From NCBI GenBank assembly GCA_019415645.1, contig DXYV01000048.1, forward strand, positions 1-20,854: DNA of 20,854 bases, read 5' to 3'. The notes beneath the pieces are model-generated. The model saw only the letters and a list, made by a program, of their open reading frames with translations. It made no database searches and had not been told where the DNA came from. A program made the translations under genes and the position numbers. This stretch comes from Clostridiales bacterium (GTDB lineage: Bacteria; Bacillota; Clostridia; Oscillospirales; Oscillospiraceae). This document shows, piece by piece, positions 6,785-14,369 of the stretch (positions within the stretch are counted from its first letter, which is position 1; every line of letters begins with the position of its first letter).

Positions 6785-7407
6785 TCGGATTTCTGGAGCG
6801 CTGCGGACGGCCGCGAATCTATGAGCCGGGGGAGATGATCTTCCGCCAGGGAGAGGACGAGGACTTCCTGTACTTTGTGGAAGAGGGCATCGCGCTGGTT
6901 TACACGGTGACGGAGGAGGGCAAGGAGCGCAACGTACTCATCTCCTGGCCGCAGCACTTTTCCGGTCTGGCCACCTTTTTCGAGGGCGGACCGCACCGAT
7001 CTTCCGCCGTAGCCATGGAGACCTGCAAGGTCTCCGTGATCTCCCGGCGGGACTTTACCCGCTGCTGCGCGGAATTTCCGGAGATCTGGGGCCTGATCGC
7101 CCGGGAGCTGTCCCGGGAGATCGGACTGCTGCTCCAGCAGACGGTGGACAGCTCGCTGCGGACGGCGGAGGAGCGGGTGGCCTGCTTCTTTGTGCGGCGG
7201 TACGCGGAGGGGCGGTACGAAAAAACCAAGCGGGGGATCGAGATGCACTTTACCCAGGAGTTCATCTCCAGGGTGCTGGGCCTGTCCCGCTGGGCGGTGA
7301 ATCAGGGAATCAAACAGCTGAAAGGCCGGGGCTGGCTGAATACGGATTATGGAAAAATTACAATCACGGACCTGGATGCCATGCTGAAATTCAGTAAAAT
7401 TATTTGA
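6769..7407 (+). CDS. Crp/Fnr-family transcriptional regulator
   Basis: A 212-aa regulator with an N-terminal cyclic-nucleotide-binding-like beta roll (about 10-115; YEPGEMIFRQGEDEDFLYFVEEG), a long dimerisation helix (about 115-140) and a C-terminal winged HTH (about 145-205). In the recognition helix, SRWAVNQGIKQL replaces the SRETVGRILKML of Crp, so the base-contacting Glu and Arg are missing and the DNA site should differ from TGTGA or TTGAT. There is no N-terminal Cys set for an FNR-type Fe-S cluster, and the ligand is unknown. ATG 6769 has GGGAGGA five bases upstream and lies inside the end of the Dus gene. Third gene of the LysR-Dus-Crp operon. A 5-N4-5 dyad in the promoter just downstream is a plausible target. 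Confidence 0.92.
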   Translation: MEKQLIGFLERCGRPRIYEPGEMIFRQGEDEDFLYFVEEGIALVYTVTEEGKERNVLISWPQHFSGLATFFEGGPHRSSAVAMETCKVSVISRRDFTRCCAEFPEIWGLIARELSREIGLLLQQTVDSSLRTAEERVACFFVRRYAEGRYEKTKRGIEMHFTQEFISRVLGLSRWAVNQGIKQLKGRGWLNTDYGKITITDLDAMLKFSKII

Positions 7408-7420
7408 ATCGCAGCAGAGT

Positions 7421-7434
7421 GTTAGTTAGCTAAC
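7421..7434 (+). promoter_or_regulatory. candidate Crp-like operator
   Basis: GTTAG-TTAG-CTAAC is a 5-N4-5 dyad, the geometry of Crp/Fnr-type sites (TTGAT-N4-ATCAA for FNR). Its centre is about 40 bases before the predicted transcription start near 7469, the class II activation position. It lies immediately downstream of the Crp-like gene. The dyad is seen; the binding is inferred. Confidence 0.5.
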
Positions 7435-7462
7435 TTTCTGCATGTCTCCCATGGATTACAAT
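7435..7462 (+). promoter_or_regulatory. promoter of the 154-aa protein / amidohydrolase operon
   Basis: TACAAT (7457-7462) with a poor -35, TTTCTG (7435-7440), and a 16-base spacer. A weak -35 next to a dyad centred near -40 is typical of activator-dependent promoters. Confidence 0.5.
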
Positions 7463-7506
7463 AGAGACGATCGAAAAAAGATGAAACCCATATGGAGGCA
7501 TGATTT

Positions 7507-7971
7507 ATGAGTACGATGAATGCAGTAAAGGCAGCCGTTTATACGTCGGATACCAGCAGCCCCTGGTGGCAGCTGGCTGAGAACCTCAACGGGCGCATTG
7601 CCCGGCGGATCTGGCTGGTGGACGACCAGGGAGAGCTGACCGAGGAGCTGAAGATGCGCGGCGTGGATGTCGTCCGCCGGGTGGAGTACCGTCTGCTGCG
7701 GCCTTCCGCGCCGGCCGGCAGCCTGGAAAACACGCTGACGGAGCTGGACCCGGAGAAGGTGCGCAATCTGCTGCGCAGCTGTGACACTCAGCTGGTCATG
7801 GTCGTGGAGGAGCCGGAGCGCACCGAAGTGACCCAGCAGGAGGGCGTCACGGTGTCTACGGTGAAGCGCCGCAGCATCCTGAGCGTGCTGGACCAGCTGA
7901 ATGTGAATTATTCCTATAAGACCATTCTGAGCGGAGACCTGGGCTGTTTCGTGGTGGAGGGTCTGGCATGA
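7507..7971 (+). CDS. uncharacterised 154-aa protein coupled to an amidohydrolase
   Basis: I do not recognise this family. The protein is soluble: no signal peptide, no membrane segment, mixed alpha/beta composition. The start MSTMNAVKAAVYTS is followed by alternating hydrophobic strands (RRIWLVDD, TQLVMVVEE, GCFVVEGL) that suggest a small Rossmann-like or ferredoxin-like fold (inference). A charged central part (about 45-95) links them. ATG 7507 has GGAGG at 7494-7498. Its stop overlaps the amidohydrolase start as ATGA, so the two are translationally coupled and probably work together. The only Cys residues are C92 and C147, so a metal site is not evident. Expression may depend on the Crp-like regulator encoded just upstream. 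Confidence 0.8.
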   Translation: MSTMNAVKAAVYTSDTSSPWWQLAENLNGRIARRIWLVDDQGELTEELKMRGVDVVRRVEYRLLRPSAPAGSLENTLTELDPEKVRNLLRSCDTQLVMVVEEPERTEVTQQEGVTVSTVKRRSILSVLDQLNVNYSYKTILSGDLGCFVVEGLA

Positions 7972-8801
7972 CGCGGCCCGGCATCATCGACATCCACACC
8001 CATGTGTTCCCGGACAAGGTAGCGGACCGGGCGGTCCCCAATATGTACCGCTATTGTAAGATTCCCTATCGCTCCGGCGGCTCAGCCAGCCAGCTGCTGG
8101 AATCCATGCGCAAGGGCGGGATCACGCTCAGCGTGAACCATCCGGTGTGTACCAATCCGGCCAAGGTGGAATCCTGCAACCGCTTTGCCCAGCAGCTGGC
8201 CACGCAGCCGGGAATCCTCAGCTTCGGCTGCGTCCATCCGGAGGACCCAAACTGGCGGGAGGAGCTGCGGACTTTCCGCAGACGAGGCCTGCTGGGTCTG
8301 AAGATCCACAATGACTACCAGCAGTTTGACTTTGATTCCAAGCTGTGCATGGATATGATTGAGGCCGCCTTCGAGGAGGGGCTGATCGTTCTGGCCCATG
8401 CCGGTGCGGACCCGGTATCGCCGGGCAAGACCCGCTGTACCCCCCGCATGATCGCCAACGCCATGCCGCTGCTGCGCCAGGGCAACTTTATCGCGGCCCA
8501 TCTGGGCGGAAACCTGATGCTGGATGAGGCCATGCGGTGGGTCATTGGACAGGACATCTATGTGGATACCAGCATGGCGGCCATGTATTATCCCGATGTG
8601 ATGTGCCGTCAGGCCATTTTGAACCACGACCCGGACAAGGTATTGTTTGGCTCCGATTCCCCCTGGGACGACCCGGGCACGGCGGCTGCAGTCCTGCGCC
8701 ATATGGATCTGGGCGAAGAGCTGCTGCAAAAGATTCTGTATGGGAACGCGGCCCGGCTGCTGAAGCTGGAGGAGCAGAGCGTTCGCCCGGCGGCAGGTTA
8801 A
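7968..8801 (+). CDS. amidohydrolase-family metal-dependent hydrolase
   Basis: A 277-aa TIM-barrel hydrolase of the amidohydrolase-2 / TatD-like type. Metal-site motifs occur in order: DIHTH after strand 1 (about residues 8-12), GLKIHND on a central strand, VLAHAG, AAHLGG, and the barrel-end Asp in LFGSDSPWDDP. This group includes ACMS-decarboxylase-like decarboxylases and hydrolases acting on small cyclic or aromatic compounds; the substrate cannot be named. There is no signal peptide, so it is cytoplasmic. The ATG overlaps the stop of the upstream 154-aa gene. Its TAA stop shares the palindrome TTAA with the stop of the convergent macro-domain gene. Confidence 0.88.
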   Translation: MTRPGIIDIHTHVFPDKVADRAVPNMYRYCKIPYRSGGSASQLLESMRKGGITLSVNHPVCTNPAKVESCNRFAQQLATQPGILSFGCVHPEDPNWREELRTFRRRGLLGLKIHNDYQQFDFDSKLCMDMIEAAFEEGLIVLAHAGADPVSPGKTRCTPRMIANAMPLLRQGNFIAAHLGGNLMLDEAMRWVIGQDIYVDTSMAAMYYPDVMCRQAILNHDPDKVLFGSDSPWDDPGTAAAVLRHMDLGEELLQKILYGNAARLLKLEEQSVRPAAG

Positions 8802-9316
8802 GCGTTTCCCTCCAGAGCCCGCAGGGCCGCGTCATAGACCGCTTTGTCCGCAGTGGAAAAGCAGACCATCCAAACCGTATCCACCGAGCGGCACTGTGCC
8901 AGGGTATCCCGCAGGGTGCGCAGCGCGATGCCGGCGGCCTGTTCGATGGGATAGTGGTAGACCCCGGTGCTGATGGAAGGGAAGGCCACGGTATGGCAGT
9001 TGTGGGCGTCTGCCAGCAGCAGACTGTTGCGGTAGCAGCTGGCCAGCTGCTCCGCCTCGCCGCAGCGCCCACCCCGCCAGATGGGGCCCGGCGTATGGAT
9101 CACATAGCGGGCGGGCAGGCGATAGCCGCGGGTCAGCCTGGCCTCGCCGGTGGGACAGCCGCCCAGAGTCCGGCATTCGGCCAGCAGTTCCGGACCGGCC
9201 GCCCGGTGGATGGCGCCGTCCACGCCGCCCCCACCCAGCAGAGTGGTGTTGGCCGCGTTGACGATGGCGTCGGCGGCAATCGTGGTGATGTCGCCCTGAA
9301 GGATCTGAATGGACAT
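8798..9316 (-). CDS. macro-domain protein (O-acetyl-ADP-ribose deacetylase type)
   Basis: A 172-aa single macro domain. IQILQGDITTIAADAIVNAANTTLLGGGGVDGAIHRAAG is the classic ADP-ribose-binding start: the D of GDIT, NAAN, and the glycine-rich GGGGVDGAI loop. The second loop reads FPSISTGVYHYP. Members such as YmdB hydrolyse O-acetyl-ADP-ribose or remove ADP-ribose from proteins. Length and motifs are normal for the family. ATG 9316 has AGGAGG eight to nine bases upstream. It is convergent with, and overlaps by four bases, the amidohydrolase, and is divergent from the small GIY-YIG gene across 92 bases. A TATACA at 9335-9340 (minus) may be its -10, without a clear -35. Confidence 0.93.
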   Translation of the reverse strand: MSIQILQGDITTIAADAIVNAANTTLLGGGGVDGAIHRAAGPELLAECRTLGGCPTGEARLTRGYRLPARYVIHTPGPIWRGGRCGEAEQLASCYRNSLLLADAHNCHTVAFPSISTGVYHYPIEQAAGIALRTLRDTLAQCRSVDTVWMVCFSTADKAVYDAALRALEGNA

Positions 9317-9408
9317 AAGGGCTCCTCCTTTGTGTGTATAGGATGGATGAATGGGACAGGATCATTTTAACACGGCCGGGACCGCCGGGCAAGAAAGAAG
9401 GAAAGGTC

Positions 9409-9657
9409 ATGGGCTATTGGGTGTATATCCTGCGCTGCGCGGACGGGACACTCTATACCGGAAGCACCACCGATGTGGAGCGCCGGGCCGCAGTCCATAA
9501 CCAGGGCAAGGGCGCCAAATATACCCGCAGCAGGCTGCCGGTGACAGTGGTTTACCGGGAAGCCTGTGCCGATCGTTCCGAGGCTCTGCGCCGGGAGGCA
9601 GCCATCAAGCGGCTGACCCGGGCGGAAAAGTGCCGGCTGATCGAGCGTGTGCCATAA
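9409..9657 (+). CDS. GIY-YIG domain protein (UPF0213 / YhbQ-like)
   Basis: An 82-aa protein made of one GIY-YIG nuclease domain. WVYILRCADGTLYTGSTTD holds the Y-Y/I and Y-T/G motifs, followed by ERR, HNQGKGAKYTRSR with the catalytic-region Arg, and the C-terminal EALRREAAIKRLTRAEK with the metal-binding Glu. These stand-alone proteins are widespread; a DNA repair or nuclease role is presumed but rarely shown. The frame is open from 9334, but MGYWVYIL at 9409 with GAAGGAAAGG before it matches the family's usual start. A strong terminator follows directly. Confidence 0.9.
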   Translation: MGYWVYILRCADGTLYTGSTTDVERRAAVHNQGKGAKYTRSRLPVTVVYREACADRSEALRREAAIKRLTRAEKCRLIERVP

Positions 9658-9690
9658 CAGGCGTGTGCGTTTTCGCACACGCCTGTTTTT
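9656..9690 (+). terminator. terminator after the GIY-YIG gene
   Basis: ACAGGCGTGTGCG (9657-9669), loop TTTT, CGCACACGCCTGT (9674-9686), then a T-run to 9691. The stem begins within the stop codon of the GIY-YIG gene. It also lies upstream of the P-type ATPase promoter and separates the units. Confidence 0.93.
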
Positions 9691-9741
9691 TATGTTAGAG
9701 AAAGCGGGCAAAAAGAAATCCGGGATTTTTAATAGTATATT

Positions 9742-9770
9742 CACCAAAGAGCGGGGGAGTGTGCTATACT
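9742..9770 (+). promoter_or_regulatory. promoter of the P-type ATPase operon
   Basis: TATACT (9765-9770) is a good -10. The -35 region (CACCAA at 9742-9747, 17-base spacer) is poor. Transcription would start near 9777, which excludes translation starts upstream of that point and supports ATG 9821 or 9827 for the ATPase. Confidence 0.5.
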
Positions 9771-9820
9771 ACAAAATGGAACCGTATTTTCATCCCCTGG
9801 GAAGAGGGGCCAATGGAGCG

Positions 9821-12316
9821 ATGGACATGGCCAAGCTGCAAACAAAGAAACAAGAGAAGCGCCGCCAGGAAGAGGAAGCGCCGCGCCGGGAGATTCCCCT
9901 GCATCACCCAGACCCGGAGCGGGGCCTGACCCTGGACCAGGCGAAGGAGCTGTTGAAAAACGGCTATGGCAACACGCCGGTGGAATCCCCCACCAAGTCC
10001 GATCAGCAGATCATCAAGGAAAACGTCTGCACATTTTTTAACCTGATTTTTGTCGTCCTGGCGATCTGTTTGATTCTGGTGGGCGAATATCGGGATATGC
10101 TCTTCCTGGTCATTGCCATCGCCAATACGCTCATCGGAATCGTACAGCAGATTCGCTCCAAGCGCGTCATTGAAAAGCTGAACCTGATGGCTGCGCCCAC
10201 GGTCCGGGTCGTGCGGGAGGGCGTGGCCATGGACCTGCACACAGACAAGCTGGTGCGGGAGGACATTGTGGAGCTTACCGCTGGCTGCCAGATTCCGGCG
10301 GACGGCCCGGTGGTCTCCGGGCAGATTCAGGTCAATGAGTCGCTGATCACCGGCGAGGCAGACGCCATCACCAAGCAGCCGGGCGCCCCCCTGCTGTCCG
10401 GCAGCTTTGTGGTGTCGGGCCGGTGCCGGGCGCGGATGGATCAGGTGGGGGCGGATTCCTATGCCTCCAAGCTGACGCTGGCGGCCAAGGCGGAGGGCGG
10501 CAACGCCCGGTCCGAGATGATGCACTCCCTGGACAAGCTGATTCGTGTGGTGGGCATCCTGCTGATTCCCATCGGACTGGCGCTGTTTTATAACCATCAT
10601 ATCGTACAGGAGCTGGACATAAGACAGTCGGTGGTGGCCACCGTGGCCGCCCTGACCGGCATGATCCCCGAGGGCCTGTACCTGCTGACCAGCGTGGCCC
10701 TGGCAGTGAGTGTGGTGCGTCTGGCCATGAACAAGACGCTGATTCACGACATGAACGCCATTGAGACGCTGGCGCGGGTAGACGTGCTGTGCGCCGATAA
10801 GACCGGCACCATCACCCAACCGGATATGGAAGTGACGGAGGTGGTGGTGCTCCAGGACGAGTCCAACGCCGAGCGGGAGGTGGAGGACACCTTAAACGCC
10901 TTCTATCAGGCGGTAGAGGCGGATAACGACACCGCCAAGGCTATGAAAAAGCGCTTCCATAAGAAGTCGGTGTGGTCGGCGGAGCACATCGTACCCTTTA
11001 CCTCGGCCACCAAGTGGAGCGCCGTGACCTTCCGGGGCCATGGCTCCTATGTGGTGGGTGCGCCTGACTTCATTTTGCAGGAGGACTATCCGGCGCTGGC
11101 TCCCCGGGTACTGCCCTACCAGGAGCAGGGCTGCCGGGTGCTGCTGCTGGCCCGGTGTGAGGAACGGCCCCGGGAGGGCAGGAAACTGGAGGGGCTGATT
11201 CTCCCCATGGCCCTGATCGTCCTGAAAAACCCCGTCCGGCCGGAGGCGAGGGATACATTCGCCTATTTCGCCCAGCAGGGCGTGGCTATCAAGGTGATCT
11301 CCGGGGACGATCCCCATACGGTGTCCCAGGTGGCCCGGCAGGCGGGCATCGAGGGCGCGGAGCGGTTCGTGGACGCTACCACCCTGAAGGACGGCGACCT
11401 GACCCGGGCGCTGGAGCAGTACACGGTGTTCGGCCGGGTGACGCCGGACCAGAAGCGGAAATTTGTTCGGGCGCTGCAGCGGGCCGGCCACACGGTAGCC
11501 ATGACAGGCGACGGCGTCAACGACGTGCTGGCATTGAAGGATGCGGACTGTGGAATCGCCATGGCTTCCGGATCCGAGGCAGCGTGTCAGGTGGCCCAGC
11601 TGGTGCTGACCGACTCCAACTTTGCCTCCATGCCCAAGGTCGTGGCGGAGGGCCGGCGGGTCATCAACAACATTCAGCGCGCGGCGGCCCTGTATCTGGT
11701 GAAAAATATTTTTTCCCTGTTCCTTTCCCTGCTGTCGATCTGGGCGGTATTCCCCTATCCCTTTACCTCGATTCAAATTTCGCTGGTGTCCGCGCTGACC
11801 ATCGGAATCCCTTCGTTCTTCCTGGCGCTGGAGCCCAATCACGACCTGGTGCAGGGGCGGTTCATGCACAATGTGCTCCGCCGCGCCTTCCCGGGTGGAT
11901 TGACCAACCTGATCATGGTGCTGGGCGTGGAGCTGTTTGCCTATGCGTTCGATTTTGACCTGAGCAGTCTGTCCACTATGTCCACGGTCCTGATGGGAGC
12001 GATCGGCCTGCTGGTGCTTTACTATATCTCCAAGCCGCTGGACTGGAAACGCTGGCTGCTGCTGGGGACTATGTCAGTCTGTATGCTGGTCTGTATGGCG
12101 GGGTTTGGCGGGTCCTTTGGCCTGTCCGAGCTCCATTTCCGGGAGCTGCTGGTCATGGTAGTGCTTCTGCTGCTGGCACCGTCGGTGATTGCCACCATTG
12201 AAAAGCTCTTTGAGCTCACGGCCGCCGCGCTTCAGCTATGGGGATTGAAGCGGGAGAAAAAGGGCGGCAAGCGGGTCGGGCAGCGCAAGAAGCCCAGCCG
12301 CGTCGTAAAACGGTAA
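9821..12316 (+). CDS. cation-translocating P-type ATPase, CtpE-like
   Basis: An 831-aa membrane pump. After a Lys/Gln/Glu-rich cytoplasmic N-terminus it has membrane segments M1-M2 (FFNLIFVVLAICLILV and MLFLVIAIANTLIGIV) and the actuator TGEA (177-180). M3-M4 with MIPEGL follow, then the phosphorylation site DKTGT (D326), the hinge MTGDGVNDV (561-569) and a C-terminal block of about six membrane segments. MASGSEAACQVAQLVLTDSNFASMPKVV is typical of the CtpE group; mycobacterial CtpE is reported to take up calcium, and transport of Ca or Mg here is an inference. There is no heavy-metal CPC motif or N-terminal metal domain. The frame is open back to 9647, but that would cross a terminator and a promoter; GGAG at 9815-9818 would also suit ATG 9827. 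Followed 18 bases later by the DUF3795-like gene. Confidence 0.92.
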   Translation: MDMAKLQTKKQEKRRQEEEAPRREIPLHHPDPERGLTLDQAKELLKNGYGNTPVESPTKSDQQIIKENVCTFFNLIFVVLAICLILVGEYRDMLFLVIAIANTLIGIVQQIRSKRVIEKLNLMAAPTVRVVREGVAMDLHTDKLVREDIVELTAGCQIPADGPVVSGQIQVNESLITGEADAITKQPGAPLLSGSFVVSGRCRARMDQVGADSYASKLTLAAKAEGGNARSEMMHSLDKLIRVVGILLIPIGLALFYNHHIVQELDIRQSVVATVAALTGMIPEGLYLLTSVALAVSVVRLAMNKTLIHDMNAIETLARVDVLCADKTGTITQPDMEVTEVVVLQDESNAEREVEDTLNAFYQAVEADNDTAKAMKKRFHKKSVWSAEHIVPFTSATKWSAVTFRGHGSYVVGAPDFILQEDYPALAPRVLPYQEQGCRVLLLARCEERPREGRKLEGLILPMALIVLKNPVRPEARDTFAYFAQQGVAIKVISGDDPHTVSQVARQAGIEGAERFVDATTLKDGDLTRALEQYTVFGRVTPDQKRKFVRALQRAGHTVAMTGDGVNDVLALKDADCGIAMASGSEAACQVAQLVLTDSNFASMPKVVAEGRRVINNIQRAAALYLVKNIFSLFLSLLSIWAVFPYPFTSIQISLVSALTIGIPSFFLALEPNHDLVQGRFMHNVLRRAFPGGLTNLIMVLGVELFAYAFDFDLSSLSTMSTVLMGAIGLLVLYYISKPLDWKRWLLLGTMSVCMLVCMAGFGGSFGLSELHFRELLVMVVLLLLAPSVIATIEKLFELTAAALQLWGLKREKKGGKRVGQRKKPSRVVKR

Positions 12317-12334
12317 AAGGAGGGGGCAGACCGG

Positions 12335-12886
12335 ATGAAACACTACCGGCGGGCGGACCCATCCTTTTCCCTGTGCGGCCTGCATTGTGGGCTGTGCCCC
12401 ATCCACCATATGGAGCGGGGGTGTCCCGGCTGCGGCGGGGGAGCGGGGCACCAGTCCTGCGGAATCATCCGGTGCAGTCTGGAGCACGGCGCGCCGGAAT
12501 ACTGCTTTCAGTGCGCCGTATTCCCCTGCGAGCGATTGCGAAATGCGGCAGAGTTTGATTCCTTTGTGCCCCACCGGAACAGCATCGCCGATTTGGAACG
12601 GGCACGGGACCTGGGCCTCTCCGCCTGCCGGGCAGAGCAGGCACAGAAAGAGGCTATTCTGCAAGAACTTTTGACCCGCTATAACGACGGAAGGCGCAAA
12701 AGCCTGTTCTGTACGGCGGTATGCCTGCTGGAGCTGGACAAGTTGCGGCAGGCTATAGTACGTCTGGAGGAGCGGGTTCGCCCGGAGCTGGAGCTCCGGG
12801 CCCGGGCGGCGCTCGCAGTGGAGGAGCTGCAGGCGGCGGCTCAAATGCAGGGTGTGGAGCTGAAGCTGCGCAAAAAGCCTAAATAA
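12335..12886 (+). CDS. Cys-rich DUF3795-like protein
   Basis: A 183-aa soluble protein. The N-terminal part (about 12-70) is dense in cysteine: LCGLHCGLCPIH, GCPGCGGG, SCGIIRCS, YCFQCAVFPC. This CGLxCxxCP plus CxGC arrangement is that of DUF3795-type proteins, presumed zinc or Fe-S binders of unknown function. The rest (about 75-183) is helical and Glu/Arg/Leu-rich, with coiled-coil-like heptads near 130-170. ATG 12335 has AAAGGAGGGGG upstream. It lies 18 bases after the P-type ATPase stop with no terminator between, so the two are probably co-transcribed. Confidence 0.8.
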   Translation: MKHYRRADPSFSLCGLHCGLCPIHHMERGCPGCGGGAGHQSCGIIRCSLEHGAPEYCFQCAVFPCERLRNAAEFDSFVPHRNSIADLERARDLGLSACRAEQAQKEAILQELLTRYNDGRRKSLFCTAVCLLELDKLRQAIVRLEERVRPELELRARAALAVEELQAAAQMQGVELKLRKKPK

Positions 12887-12890
12887 GAAC

Positions 12891-12928
12891 AATAGGCGGC
12901 CCCAGTCCAAAGACCGGGGCCGCCTATT
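12891..12928. terminator. hairpin between convergent genes, likely bidirectional terminator
   Basis: AATAGGCGGCCCC (12891-12903) pairs perfectly with GGGGCCGCCTATT (12916-12928). It lies just after the DUF3795-like stop and about 55 bases after the stop of the convergent radical SAM gene. The T-tract is short on both sides, so termination efficiency is uncertain. A weaker GCTGGT/ACCAGC stem (12930-12957) sits next to it. Confidence 0.7.
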
Positions 12929-12983
12929 TGCTGGTCTGTCCTTGTGGAGAAACCAGCGAAGGGAATATGGAAAGAAGTTGGCG

Positions 12984-14369
12984 TTAGGAATGGCTGGAGC
13001 AGCCGGCGCAGGAGGCGCAGGACTCCGGGTGACTCTCTGCCCAAAGCTTCTCCGCAGTGGGCTTCCACTTGGCGGCGTAATCCACGCACTTGTCGCACAG
13101 GTGATCCGCCGTTTCCGGGTCCTGGTAGTCGGTGTTCACCGCGCCGGTCTTGGCGACCAGCTCGCGCAGGCGATCCGGATTCTCCAGCATGGGGCAGGGA
13201 CGCAGATGGTTGTTGTTGAAGGGCTGATTGTCGTGATAAGCCTGGAAAATGGGGCTCTTGAGGGCCTCCAGCAGGGTGCAGTCATGGATATTCACATTGG
13301 AATAGTGGATAAACACGCAGGGCTCCACGTCGCCCTTGGCGTTGATGTGCAGATAGCGCCGGCCGCCGGCGATGCAGCCGCCCACGAATTCGCCATCGTT
13401 CTGGAAGTCCATGCCGAAGATGGGCTTGGTTTCCCGGAAATGACGGATGCGGTGGTACATCTCCTCGCGCTGCTCAGGGCTGACCATCAGCTCGGGCGCA
13501 GCGGCATTGCCCACGGGCATATAGTGGAAGAACCAGACGAACAGGGCGCCGCAGTCGATGATCTTGTCATAGAACGCCTCGCTGCTCACATCTTCCATAT
13601 TTTTGCTTGTGTAGCAGACGGAAATGCCGAAGGGCAGCTTGTGAGCCTTGAGCAGCTCCATAGCGTGCATGACCTTCTGATAGACGCCCTCGCCGCGGCG
13701 GCTGTCGTTGGCCTCCTCGAAGCCTTCCAGGCTGATTGCGGGGACAAAGTTTTTCACCCGCAGCATCTCCTGGCAGAATTCCTCATCGATCAGGGTGCCG
13801 TTGGTGAAGGACAGGAACTCACAGTCGGGGTGCATCTCGCACAGCTTGATCAGGTCCTTTTTGCGGACCATGGGCTCGCCGCCGGTGTAAATATACATAT
13901 AGGTGCCCATTTCCTTGCCCTGACGGATGATGGAATCGATGGTATCCAAGTCCAGATTGAGCTGATGGCCATATTCCGCCGCCCAGCAACCGGTGCAGTG
14001 GAGGTTGCAGGCGGAAGTGGGGTCCAGCAGGATGGCCCAGGGCACGTTGCAGTTGTTCTTGGCCGCCGTCTCATCCTGGAGGGCGCTGCCCTTCAGACTG
14101 GCGTTGAGTATGAAGTTCTCGAAGAAAGCCTTGCGCACGCCGGGATCCAGATCATAGACGCGCAGAATCAACTGATACCAGTTGTTTTTCTCCTCAATGG
14201 CGTTGCGGATGGCATTGCGCTGGGACACATACCAGTCATCCGGTGTAAAGCGGTCCACCAGATCCATGACCTTGGGAATGTTTCCCTCCGGGTCCTTCTC
14301 CAAATAATTAAGTGCCGTATTGATCGCGGTTGTAATGGCCGCGGTTTTGGCCTTGTCTACGATGCTCAT
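12984..14369 (-). CDS. radical SAM protein with SPASM-like C-terminal cysteines
   Basis: A 461-aa enzyme. An N-terminal helical region (1-105) precedes the radical SAM barrel: C121-C125-C128 (CNLHCTGC) binds the cluster that cleaves S-adenosylmethionine, and TGGEP (162-166) binds SAM. A SPASM-like stretch follows (C332, GGRRYLHINAKGDVEPC with C351, C364, C392), then CDKC (C425, C428) and a terminal CASCAGC (C451, C454, C457), enough for auxiliary clusters. SPASM enzymes modify peptides or proteins, but no precursor peptide gene was found nearby, so the substrate is unknown. AAAGGAG about ten bases upstream supports ATG 14369. It is divergent from an apparent cluster-less paralogue across 239 bases, an unusual pairing. 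Confidence 0.88.
   Translation of the reverse strand: MSIVDKAKTAAITTAINTALNYLEKDPEGNIPKVMDLVDRFTPDDWYVSQRNAIRNAIEEKNNWYQLILRVYDLDPGVRKAFFENFILNASLKGSALQDETAAKNNCNVPWAILLDPTSACNLHCTGCWAAEYGHQLNLDLDTIDSIIRQGKEMGTYMYIYTGGEPMVRKKDLIKLCEMHPDCEFLSFTNGTLIDEEFCQEMLRVKNFVPAISLEGFEEANDSRRGEGVYQKVMHAMELLKAHKLPFGISVCYTSKNMEDVSSEAFYDKIIDCGALFVWFFHYMPVGNAAAPELMVSPEQREEMYHRIRHFRETKPIFGMDFQNDGEFVGGCIAGGRRYLHINAKGDVEPCVFIHYSNVNIHDCTLLEALKSPIFQAYHDNQPFNNNHLRPCPMLENPDRLRELVAKTGAVNTDYQDPETADHLCDKCVDYAAKWKPTAEKLWAESHPESCASCAGCSSHS

Noticed and set aside
9647..9820. Longer N-terminus for the P-type ATPase
   Set aside because: It crosses the GIY-YIG terminator and the ATPase promoter; the residues look like translated non-coding DNA.
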